64,000 nucleotides of DNA. Origin: Ampullaceana balthica. Taxonomy: Eukaryota; Mollusca; Gastropoda; Lymnaeidae. The DNA lies in contig CALYLW010001012.1 of the NCBI GenBank assembly GCA_944989445.1, positions 213,501 through 277,500 on the forward strand, read 5' to 3'. The position numbers and the translations under genes were made by a program. Under the pieces are notes generated by a model. That model made no database searches, was not told the DNA's origin, and was given only the letters and a program-made list of their open reading frames with translations. Positions within the stretch are counted from its first letter, which is position 1, and every line of letters starts with the position of its first letter. Below, one piece after another: positions 39,801-52,700 of the stretch.

Positions 39801-42800
39801 TTGTATCATAATGAACATTCTTTTAGTTATGTCTCGTACATAAAGGATTTATAGTCAAAAACTTGGTTTTTTACAGGTTTTTTTTATTTCTCTTAATTTC
39901 ACTTGCATCTACAGTATATGTAAACTATGAGACGTTTACATACATTAATACCTTAATGTTCTGTTTGAGGAGTGGGGTAGCCAGGAAAATGATGATGATC
40001 ACAATTTCAAAGAATGTTCTCTTAAATGCAGGTTACAAGTGCATCAAGTCTGTTTGTGAAAGAAGGACAGCCTGGTGAGGTGATAACAATAACAAGCTCT
40101 TTTCCTCCAGCCTTCCTGTGTGATACATTCAACTCAACCTCTGACTGCTCAATTGTCATCACAGCTCAGTTAGATCCTAGCTCCAGTGAACTTCAGTGCC
40201 CATCCTCTGGAAGCATCTCCCAGATTCTCTTCAATGATTACTCTTCTGGCAGTGCCTCTTGCAGTGTGAAGATAACTTCCATGAACTGGAAAACTGTTGC
40301 CCAGATTGGTGTCATCGCAAAAGTCGACTATGTTGTGGACGGAAATCACATACGCAATGTGGAAATCGTTGGTCAAATCAGATCAAAGAATGAACAGATA
40401 CTATGGAACCAAACATTACAAAAACTTGAAGTGAGTTTATTTTCTCTTATTGAGCCTATCAAATAAGGTTTTTCAATTACTAAGACTATCAGGTGCGAAT
40501 AGCAATTATATTAATAGATAAGATTTTATTAATTTATTTAATTTATGATATTTTCAGGAATTCATGCAAACTTTTGTCCACCTTTATTATAAAATATACT
40601 AAATTTGGGGGCCCCTAAATCTTCGGCAGCCCCTGGCGTCATCCCGTTCAGCCACCCCCCCCTCCCTTAATCTGGCATAGGTAAAAACAAACTAATTAAT
40701 GGTGCTAATTTTGAAAGCTCTAACACAAAAAAAAATTTGAAAATTGACTTTTCTTTTTATTACAGGTTACTGCTATTGATCAAGATTCTGATGCTGTCTG
40801 TATGTCTGTGGGTGATGTGCACGTGTTGACATTTGATGGTAGGCCTATTGATGTCTATTATGAGGGTGAAATGGTACTCTACAGACATACAGAATTACCA
40901 TATGAGGTGAGAATAAGTTAACAATATCTTATACCAACAAATAAAAAAAAATTTTGCGCATTCAAATATATTTCTATAAATTATTCACATTAAAAAGCAC
41001 TGTATGGCCTTGTACGACTTATTAGCAAGATGTCTTAGTCACTTATCTTTGGGCAAAACCTGGTTGGTGGACCACTTTAGGAACAAGTCTCACAATGAAT
41101 TGGTCAACAACATAATGGTAATAGGAGCATAGCCAAGTGTCCAAGCCTATAACTGAACAGACCAATGGTGGAAGTTGAGTGGCCATCAACAGAAATTTGA
41201 TGACTCAAATGAGAACAGAGTGCTTTCCTACAAACTCCTACTTCAATAGGGCAGACCACACGTGGACTCTCAAACTTCTGGCATTGCAGTTTAGGAAGCA
41301 GAAAATGGTTTAAAATATTGACTCTATTTATTTGATTCAGTTGATTATAAATATTTATTTTTCATCCAATAATGTTTATTTATTTCAGGTCCGTGCTTTC
41401 TACAGAAGATGCAATAAAAAATCTAAGGGCTCATGCACCTGTGCAGTGGCAGTGAAATCAGAGGATGATGTTTTTGTTATAGACCATTGTGGAGCATCAG
41501 CTACTGCTGGATTGAGGCATCCCATTGATCTTAAGTTGTATCAAGTTGGAAATCTTAGCAACAGTTTTTACATCAGACGCATTGGTGGTGGCCTTAAATA
41601 TGAGGTGAAGTATCAAAGCTTAAAATAACAAGAGTATGACAAATTTATCATCTTTGTGGTGATTTTTATTTTTAAATTATTCTTAAATGTAATAAAAAAT
41701 GTTTAAAATAGTAATATTTTAATGGAGGTGTCAAACAAGTCATGTTTATATACTTTTGTCTTGGTTTGAGCAGGTCTCCCTTCCCTTAGGAACAGATGTA
41801 GAAATTGATGTGGAATCTGAGCACTTGAATGTTCTAATTATTCCATCAGTTTATGACTTCAACAAAACAAGAGGTGTGTTTCTATCATTTAGAATACAGG
41901 AAGTTTAATTAATTTGATAGGATTATGTAAACTGTCTGTCATTCTGTTGATTGAAATTTTTACTCAAATTATTTCCCTCGGTTTAAGTGTCAAGCAGAAT
42001 GTAAGAGTAATCACTATAATTATTACTTGTAGTATTTAACTCTTAATGTCCTATGAGGTTTTTTAAAAACTTATCCCCCAGTCCCATAAGGATTTCAAGT
42101 ACATAAATGCAGGGCATTGGGTTATGAATTTAAAAATAAAATTGCTGAAAATGTATTTATTGTCATACTGACTTCATATTATAGGATAAGCTTACAGAAT
42201 GGTTATTTTAAGTATAAAAAAGACTATCTTATTTTTACTTGTAGTTTATTAATATTTTTTTTACCAAAATTTTTCACAAAATCACATCTTCAAACAAAAG
42301 AAACAGGTAAAAACTACCACAAAACGAGCAAAAGCACTAGGGGAAAGTAAACATAGACTTTTCCGGAAGTCCACTAAATCTTCTCACAGGCTATGAAGAG
42401 TTTTTACTTGTATGATTTTGTTACTAAAGAGACCGCAAACGAGGCACGCAGTACCGCGCTTTAGGACATTAAGAGTTTTTTAAGAAACTTAAAAATACAA
42501 GTAAAAATTGTTATTAAAAATATGTTTAATTTTCTGGTTAGGTCTTTGTAATGTATATGATGGTGATAATGATGCAGGGCTTCTGAAATCTGACAGCACT
42601 CTGTATATCAGTTCCGGAAGTAGAGCTGATGAATTCTCGCGGTCTTGGAGGTAAAACAATTTGTTTACATTGAGTATTGCCCAGACTGAACTTTATTGAA
42701 TCCTGTATATTAACTTGTGGCATCTGCTTGATGCCTTGCTTGCTTGCTTGAATGCCAAAAAAACTTTGGATCCATTTTTAACCCACTTCCTTGTAAGCTA

Positions 42801-45800
42801 GCAAGCTGAAATTTTGCAGGCAGACTATTGCCGATGATAACAATGATGTATCAAAATTTCAGATTGATCGAATGTACTGTAATTAAATTAATGAATTTTT
42901 AGATTATCTCTATGTAGCATGTTATTTTTTGTGCTAGAGTGTCGCGGTGCGTATTATATTGAACGACCTTTTTATACTTTCCTGTTGCGTTGTGCGGTGC
43001 ATATTATATTGACGATACTTTTTAAAAATATATTCCCGATCTTTAAATGTAAATGCTATTAATTGCTAATCTGATGCGCGGTGCGCACTATGTTAAACAT
43101 GTTTTTATAACACTTTTCCCGTGATCAAATCGAGCTGAAATTTAGCAGGCAGACAGTAGAAGTTTTTTTTACTATAAATCCTTATATATTTGAGACATAA
43201 CTAAAATTTAGGATTTTTGGATTGTCATGCGATGCGTATTATAATGAACATTCTTTTAGCTATGTCTCATATATAAAGGATTTATAGTAAAAAACATTGT
43301 TTTTTTACAGGTTTTTTTTTAAATTGATAGGTATGAACGATTTTGTTAAAATAAAAAAATAACATCATCAAAATTGAAAGTTAAGGATCAGGACTAACTT
43401 TTCTTTTCCTTGGAGTTATTCACCCTTATATTTGTGTTTCTTCAGAATGGCAAAGTCTGACAGTATCTATTCTGGCTATTGTGGGGATCCAGTACAGGGC
43501 CAAACACCAAAGACCTTTTGTCGTTGTGACAGAAGTCCAAACACTACTTTTGGGTTGAATGAAGAGCTGAAATCATGTTATAGAGAGAGTGACCCATTTA
43601 ACTACTGGAAAGGTAGCTCCCCAAAATAATTTTTGCTCTGAAGAGCAATTATTTTCAGACTAACATTGAATTCATCCCTTTGTTCCATAGGTAATAAATT
43701 TTAGGTTTTGAAATAAAAATAAACAACAGAAAAAAATGAATAACATTGCTGTGATGTTTATCCTGAGAATGCTAGCCAAAGTTTTACAAGTTCAAAGTAT
43801 TTTATTTTCTGTTTCAAATAGGTGAAGATATCACAACAGATCTTCAAGCTAGAGCCTTAAAACCAATGTGTGGCTCAAGTAAAGTGTCCTTTGAATATGA
43901 TGAAAATATCAATGCAAGAGTAAGTTATCACTGGTACTATTTTAAACATGAAATTTCAAATAGAAAATTAGGCTTTATTTAGATTCTTGCTAAATTAACT
44001 AAATAGATATTTCAAAGTCACTTTCATTCATCATATTTATTCTTTTGATGAATGCATAATATGATGAAAATAAAATAAAATCTTTATTTATCTTCTAAAC
44101 AATCTCCTATGGTGACGTTCTGAGATACTGATGTATTATAAATTAGTTTTAAAAAATTAGTTGTTACATAGAGCGAATAGACATCTCTGTAAAGTCTCAA
44201 AATAATAGAATATTTTATTAGATAGAAACTAATTTTTATATAAATTTCTGCACATATTAGACAATACAAATTCACACTATTAATTTAACATCTAAAACAT
44301 AAAAAAAGCACATTTGTTTATATATCGCAGGAAGATTCAGAGGTAATGTATTTTTGATTCAAGCAAACATGTATTTTTATATTGCGTGCTTTTTTAATTT
44401 AAATGAGCAAAATACATTGTATACTATTTGTTTTTCTCACCTATTTTATTATCTCATCTTTGATATTACAGACACCTCTTCAATATATAAGATTATTGCA
44501 TCCCATGCTTATTTCTAGTCATGCATTTTTATCAGAGTTTTGATTTTTCCTTTTGAGTTCAAAAAATAATCATATAAATCATGTTACTGAGCTAGACTTG
44601 CATAATTTTACACTACCTTACATTCAGAATCAGTTTGAGGGTTAACATGCAGGTCTAGAGATTACCTTTTACAACTTTCTTTCTGGTTTCTATGTAAGAC
44701 GCTTGTATGGCAAGACATTATATATTATTTTATCAAGCATAATAAAAGCTACTTTGATCCCTGTTTCAAAATGATGTGACCTTAAGGCGTAATCCCATTA
44801 AAGAATGACTAACTATATTAACAAAAAAATTAAGTTCTATTCTTTTGAATGGCAGGATATTTACTAAAATTTTACCATGTATAACTGCTGGTGGGCTTTT
44901 GTTGAAGGGCTTTGCAGTGTGTGTGTAGCCAGAGGGATATACTGATAGTCTAATGTTTGCATACACATTGAATTCTAATTCAGTGTAAAATTTCACCGCA
45001 TGTTTTATCCACGGCATTATCATTGTCATCAATAAAATTGCTGGACCTATTAAAAGACTGACTTATACTAAAAAAAATCTATGTATTTCTAACACCTAAC
45101 AGATTTCGTATAACAAAAATTATCCCCATGTAACAATAAAATGCCAATAACAAATTGCAAAATGTACATGGTGTGCTAAATAAGTTTATTTTTGCATGAG
45201 ATTATTGGTGACTACCTAGCTGAACGACAACAGGGTTTCATAAAAAATTCTTTGAGTCCCCAACTCTAATAACATTTTTTTTTAATCCTGAAGACCAGAA
45301 TGTGCCCATTCACATTAACTCGACTTTATAAAATAACATTTTTATAAATGTGTCAGTACAATAAATTTTTGAGATAGGAACAAGAAGGAGTTGAGATCCT
45401 CTTTGATAAAAAGGAAAACAATAGAAAATATTAACTTTTCTCTAACATCTCCATTTATGCAAAAATTCTAAGATGTTGAGAAGGGTTCCTGATCAATTTA
45501 TTATGTTTTGAACTTAATTAAATAATATGTTAATTTCCTATCTTAGCCTGGTATAAGTATGGGGAAAGAGGCCAATAGTGCAATTATGTGAAAACCTGAC
45601 AGCCAGGTCAAATTTGCTTTGGTTTATGGTTCTCAGTTCCGGATCAAATGCTATGTCTCTAAATCACTGATCTTTTTAAATCCCTTATATTAACTTCAAA
45701 ATCTTGTCGTCATCCATCTCATGGTCGATCGGGCGGGCTAAAAAACAAAAGTAAAAAATGACACACTTCCCGTGATGCCATCGAGCTGAAATTTTGCACA

Positions 45801-48800
45801 TAGACTCGTGTTACCTAAACAATGCATCGTATCAAAATTTCAGATCGATCAAACTTACCGTAATTAAATTAATGCATTTTTATTTTATCTCTCTATAACT
45901 ATATGTAGCGGCCTGCTATTCTTTACATTCACGTGTCACGCCGAGTTCAGTCCAGCGATCCGTGACCACACCTCCCCCCCACCCCCGCCCCGTTTTACAG
46001 CAAAGGGGAGTTAAGTCAGTTTCAGTCTGTAAATGTTTGTCGCGTTTGAACATAATCAATACTTTTAGTTATGTCTCATATATGAGGAATTTATAGTCAA
46101 AAACTTTGTTTTTACGGGGTTGTTTAATTAATCTTATTGGTATTAGAAGACATGTTTTACATAATTAGTAATGAACTTTAAAAACTGTTCATATGAAATA
46201 CTTTAACATCTAAAAGTTGAGTGATGTGTCTTGTATCAAGTCATATAATTACATATTTACATATACTATAATACAATATTATATAATGAATTTTTTTTCT
46301 AATTATCTGATTCATATGCAACCAAGCACTCTATTCAGCGGATAATAAAATTAATGTAAAAAAATATGAAGATTTTTTAAAAATGTGTTTATTTCATGGC
46401 CACTTTATAAAATTAATTCAAACTTATTATTAATTGTTAGATAGCCATACCTATGAATTGAAAACTCTGAAAAAAAGATTATTAAACTATTTGATAGCCT
46501 TGCACTGATCATTAAAATATTTTGTTGAAATATACCTTAATGCATTTTCATTCTCATTAGGACAATAAACTTATAAGTTTGTTTTAAATTTTATAAAACA
46601 AAAATTTTAAGTAAAAATTGCAGAACACTCCATCAATACTACATCCCCATTTACAGAACACTCTTTCAATACTACATCCCCAGTTACAGGACACTCCTTC
46701 AATGCTAAATCCCTTGTAACTGAACACCCCTTCAATAATACATCCTCATTATCAATACATTTTTTATTGTCTCTAAGGGTCTAATCATTTGGTTTATGAA
46801 TTTTGGACTAATTATCAATAAAAACAGTTGTATGAAATTTTATTTTTTCATTTATCAAGATTTTTATTGTTTTAGACTGCTACCTGGCCCACCACATCAA
46901 ATTACAATGAAACATTTGCCAAAAGCTACTGTAAACAGATGATAGTGGAGGACAGTGAAGGATTGAAATGCAGTGGACTCCTGCCTCAAGACTTTACAAA
47001 TGCCATAACTGCTTGTGTCAAGGACATCAAAGTGAGACAAAACTTTCTAAATAAATCTTTTAAATGATTTAGGCTTGGTTTAGTTTTGGAAAAATCAACA
47101 CAAAGTTTCAATATTTATAATCTTTTAAGAAATAAATTAGCTGTGAAAGAAAATGAGTCATTAATCATTTAATTTTCTTGAAAACCTGTCAAAAATTTTG
47201 TTTAAACTTTTACATGTTACAATGTTTTAGGCAATTAATTGGAAAATCCTTGTTTGCAATCTTAGGTTATTAAATAAGGCCAAAAAAAAATTATCAGTCT
47301 CCTTATGTGAAATTTTGAAAGCCTCGGCAGCTCTTGACATCCCTTATAAGAGAAGAAATAATAGTTGGAACACTTTGTTATGTTATGCTGGGCATTATCA
47401 GTAGACGGGAAAAAAGAATGTCTCTACATGAAATAAATTTTTCAAATAATTTTATTTATGTGCAAGGCTTTCTTTTTAACTCATTAGGTTCATTATAACC
47501 ATGTTTGCCACTCCGCATCTACGAATAAGGAAATGAAATTTCATACTACAAAAATTTCTTTATCTTGAACATTAAAATTTTTCAAACTGATGCTTCCATC
47601 TAATTTTGTCGATTTCTAAATTTGTTTCATTCTCAATGGCAGAGTTTCTTAACTGTTATTCAAAACATATCCCATGAAAGAAACATTATTTTCTTTACCT
47701 ACTCACACCCTCTGTCATTGGTTATAAACCCCATGATTTATGTTTTCACTTTTATGTTTAATCCGTATTTTCTCCATTATTAAAAATGTTTATGTTCTAA
47801 CTAAGGTTTAATTGCCATCAAATTGTATTTCCAGCTTTCAGATGACTTAAGCTGGGCCAGTTCCAGTTTTTCAACATTCCTATCATTATGTCGTCTAGAA
47901 TACATGAACAACCTTAATCTTTGGGTCAATAGCAGTGGCCAGCTGAAGCCTGATTTAAACTCAGTAAATAAACTATGTTTTAATCAGTGCTCCAACCAAG
48001 GCAATTGTTCACTGGGTAAATATGTTTATTGTTTCTCAAAAACAGTTTATAAATTTGCATATTTCCCAATTTGATTTTTATAAACAAAAAACCAGATTTA
48101 AAATATAAAGTGTGGAATTGTTTTTTACATAGGAAAAAAAATATCTTAATTAAACTATGAAGTTAAATTTTATTGTTAAAATTGAATACTGCTTAAACAT
48201 TAATGTCATTTCAGGGGCTTGCCAATGCCAGAAAGGTTTCGGATTAGCTGATTGCTCACTGAACATATCAGTAGCACCAATGATTAGCTACCTGGCTAAT
48301 GATGGGCTTTGTGATGTCAACAAGTCAAAATGTGACTTCATTCAAGTATTTGGTGCCACATTTGCAAATTCTGATCTCTTAACGTGCAAATTACAAGAAA
48401 TCAAGGTCAGATTTAATATGTAATTTTTGTCTGAGAACAAACTTAATTTCATTTTCATTTGAGCAGTATTTCTTAATCACTATCTTTATTTAATCATTTT
48501 TTACATCCCTCAATCTATCATTATTTTCTAAGGAAACAATAATTCTGTCATCAGTCACTTAAATACTTTTAATAATTATTCAAGTTACCCAATCATTACA
48601 ATAGTAAAATGATGTCTCTATATTTGTCATTGATAACAGAGTTTTCTATTCTTGACTAACTAATTGACTATAGCTTTTAAAAAATGAGTGATATTTACCT
48701 TACAAGCTACCCAGACCAGTCTGTTTTTTTCCTTTTTTAAACACAATTTTATAAATGTATGCTTTCAATATAATCATAATGAAAGAATTATTGTACATAT

Positions 48801-49685
48801 TTTATTTATGTTTACATATGACCACTTTTTTCCATTTATTTTTACCTGTTTTTATAATTAACCCACCAGATTCTTGAAGGTAAAACTGAAAGAAAAGGCA
48901 ATGCCACTTACGTAAGGGCTGAGTATTTTTCATTTAATGAGATCACTTGTCGTCCACCAAAAGCTGGTAGCTATGAGATTCAGATCAGTAATGACAACAT
49001 CACATTCAGTCCTACAGCTGTGTTCACTCTCTATGATCCCAAGTGTCACAAATGCAACAAGACTGGAATCTGTTCCCTAACTGTGAGTTAGTATAGTATC
49101 GTCCTTAAACACATGATGTAATTTTTAACAGAGTTCAAGTAATGAGACAAAGTGGAGGTTAAACTTGTGTGTTGAAAATTTATCTTAAATAACTACAACA
49201 AAACAATGATTTCATGCCACAATTTTTAAAAATGTTGACCAGAATTGATTAATATTTTAATCCTGACATATTTAATATTGTGAATCAATTCTTTTTATTA
49301 GTAATTCCTAACTAGAAAAAATATACAGTAACCACACATAGTCCTTTTTTCAAGTTTTGTTACCCTTGCTTATCTCCCCTTTTGTAGGCTGAGAGTTGTT
49401 TTATTGAGACTGGCTGCTACTTGTACGGAGAAGAAAACCCACTCAATAATTCACTTGTGTGTGATAATTATAAAGCTTATGACATGTGGAGTGATAAAAA
49501 AGGTAGCTTAATCTGTTGGGGGAGTTATGTGCCCATTGGTTAACTCTCATGTAAAATAAATGCAGAAAATAGATACAATTATTGTAAATAAAACTTAAGT
49601 TAACAAAATTTTCTTTTTGCAATGATGTCTATAAGTCATAAGGTGTAGAGATTGGTTCTTTTTCTAATCTTTCTTTATCTCTCTG

Positions 49686-49716
<31 letters not shown>

Positions 49717-52700
49717 TTCTCTTTTTCTCTCTCTCTCTTTCCACACACACACACATATATATATTTACACATTCTTTTCGTTTAGTTGATAACATTGTAA
49801 TTTCATTTTTGCAATATGTTTCCCAAAAAATTTATATTGCTTTCAAATAGGATTGATGTCTACAGCTCAAATGAAAAAGTTGCTAATTTTAATTCATGTC
49901 TTTTTTGTAAAGCATAAAAATGGAAAGAAATGATTAAATTGCAAGGATTTTAGTTTGTTTGTTAAGCTTATTGAAATTTTAGACCCAAATACTTGATAAA
50001 AAATGTGGAGTTAAATTTGGGCTAAATTTAGACTTTTATTTCAGACTATCCTTACATTAGAGGGAAACCAACACTCTTTACAAGTATCAATGATTCGACA
50101 AGAGATGTTTACTTCCACTGTCAGTTCTCAGAGCAGGAACGGACAAATGTTACCTACTTAATAGAATGGAAACACAACAACGTGAGGGTGCAGAAAGTGA
50201 ATGTCACAAAAATGGGAATCAACTCAACAGAGTTAGTCCTCAATGTTTTGGAGATTGCAGAATTTGCCTTCATGTCTAATGTAAGTTGTAGCACAGAAAT
50301 TTATCTTTATCAAGCACGTATTCAAGATTTGACATAATTGTTCCATTTACATTTTGTATCATTTCTAATCTCCCGATATCATTCAGTTTTTGTGTGGTTA
50401 ACTATTCATAAATATTCAATTAGAGTGAAAATAACACTGAATGCACTTTTTAACTTGGCCATATCAACAAAATTATGTTTAAAAATAGCTGTGGATAAAC
50501 ACACATTAGGGCAAATAAAATTTCCATACAAATAATGTTGTTTCATTATATTTAAATCTTTTAGGTGACCTGTGTTTTGACAGCTTGTTTTGAGAGGAAT
50601 TGCAATGGAACTGAAAGTCCACCAAAAATCAGTAATTCATTTAATGTCGAAGTTTTGGTAAGCACATATTAACATTTAAACTAAAAGAAATAAACTTCTT
50701 TCTTATCTTCTGTTTAGCTCACACTCTGTTGACCATGAGATGAGCATCAGGTTTTCAAAAGTAGCTACAACTTTAATAATTGAGTGTGCAATAATGTTAA
50801 ATTTTCAAAGTTCACAAAAGAGAAATAGATTATATAGAATGGGACTGCAATAAAGCTTTTAAATAAAATACAAAGCAAAGCTTTCTTTCTGGGATGTATT
50901 TTCAGTAAACTCTTGTAAAGCTGACAGTTTGGACAACATATTCTAGTTATGTGCAGAAATTCAGTAGATTTCAACAAAGATGACTGTGATGCACTTCAGG
51001 ATTGAATATCAAACATAGTCATTTTGTAACATGGCAAGCTGTGTAGCATGGTCTCTGCTCTTATCATCAAGGGTTTCTTATGCTGGTTGGCCATGCGAGG
51101 AGCAAGGATTTTAGTTATAATCCAAAGTATCAGCTGTATGGACTGTTGGCATGTGGGACAGGACTTATTGAATGACCACTGCTCAAAGTTAAGGATATTT
51201 GCAAGAGAAACACAACACAACCCTACAAATTATCTTTTAATTGGAGTTCATAGCTGAATACATTTCCAGAAGGATCTACAAATTTCTACTCTATGGTATT
51301 GTCATGAGGATGTCCCAATTAGTGTTTCATTTATTGTTGTTTATATTCATGGCTAAATGACATGCTGCAAAATTAAGGAAAATTTTATTTCACAATCTTT
51401 GGAAGTGCATGGATCCCATTTTGAGTACCACTGTAATAAGTCTCAGGGTTACTTTTCAGTTATTTTCAGTTTGTCAGAATTTAAGATAAGAAATTATTGC
51501 TACTTGTTTTTAAAAATAAGAAATATCCGTGGAGAAAATATGAAATTTCAATAAAATCAAAAAGGAGATTCATCAAGTTAACAATGCACATTTTTTAACA
51601 CATATGATCAGACTCCTGGAGTGAAAGCTTGAAAGTTTTCCATTTCAACTGCATTCAAAAGATCACTAGATTCTGTTATTTTCCATATCAACTGCATTCA
51701 AAAGATCACTAGCTTCTATTGTTTTCCATATCAACTGCATTCAAAAGATCACTAGATTCTGTTGATATAAGAAACTTTTCATTGTAGAACTGATGATGAA
51801 GGCGAGTAATAAACCTCAGAGAAATTTATTTGTACTTAACTGCTGGTAAAATGTCTTGAAAGCTCACCTCTCAAAAAAATCACAGTGGAACAAAACCTTT
51901 CAAACATCTCAAATAGATCCCATCATAGACAGAAACAGCTATTAGTGAAGGAGAATAAGTTGTCATTTTTTTGTGGTTTGGGTTGTTGGCCTATATGTTG
52001 TTTCTTTTTTTTAAATTTGTCTGAGAACTAATGAACTGATGAAAGCTTTTAAACATTTCCGTTTAGCTAACTGCTCAAGACGTGGTTGTAACCGAAGGCC
52101 AGGCACCCGCAGACATACAGCTGCAGTCTAATCTACCCCCAGAGCTGCTGTGCAAAGGAGATAACCTGACCCTCTGCTATGTTTATGCAACACTTAACTA
52201 TGTGAAAGAAAGCAATGAGTACACATGTCCTCAAAGTGAGACAACTGAGATCCAGCAGCTGGTATTCCCTTACAACAGTACAGACGGTGGTTAGTATATT
52301 AATGCATGGAAGATCAAGAATAATTGATTCATTAAAGTGAGAATTAAAATTAGGGAAAAATAATTTTCATCATTCTTGGAAATCCAAAACAAGGCTTCTT
52401 GAAAAATAAATTTTTAACTTTAATTGCTACTATAGTCACTTAAATAATTTTTGGTTCATAAAATATTTAAACTGGATTTGTTACAAAGAACAGGAAATAT
52501 GTACATTTTGTTGTTCCTTGATTTATTTATTTGTTTAATTTTAAGGGCTATGTAGTTATCATCATTAATTTGCTATGGATTAAAACAAACATCACCAGCA
52601 TCACATCACCAGCAACAACAATCATACACACAATTTATACAAATTTATTTCATGCTAAAAATATCTGATTTGGCATAATTTAAAACTTCTTGTCTCACAT

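Noticed and set aside
40590..40690. G/C-rich patch resembling a hAT MITE end
   Set aside because: No paired terminus or target duplication could be found.
40767..40906. Possible one-base frameshift in the first VWD exon of module 3
   Set aside because: The codon alignment needs 141 bases and my coordinate count gives 140, which I attribute to counting uncertainty; the translated motifs are continuous.
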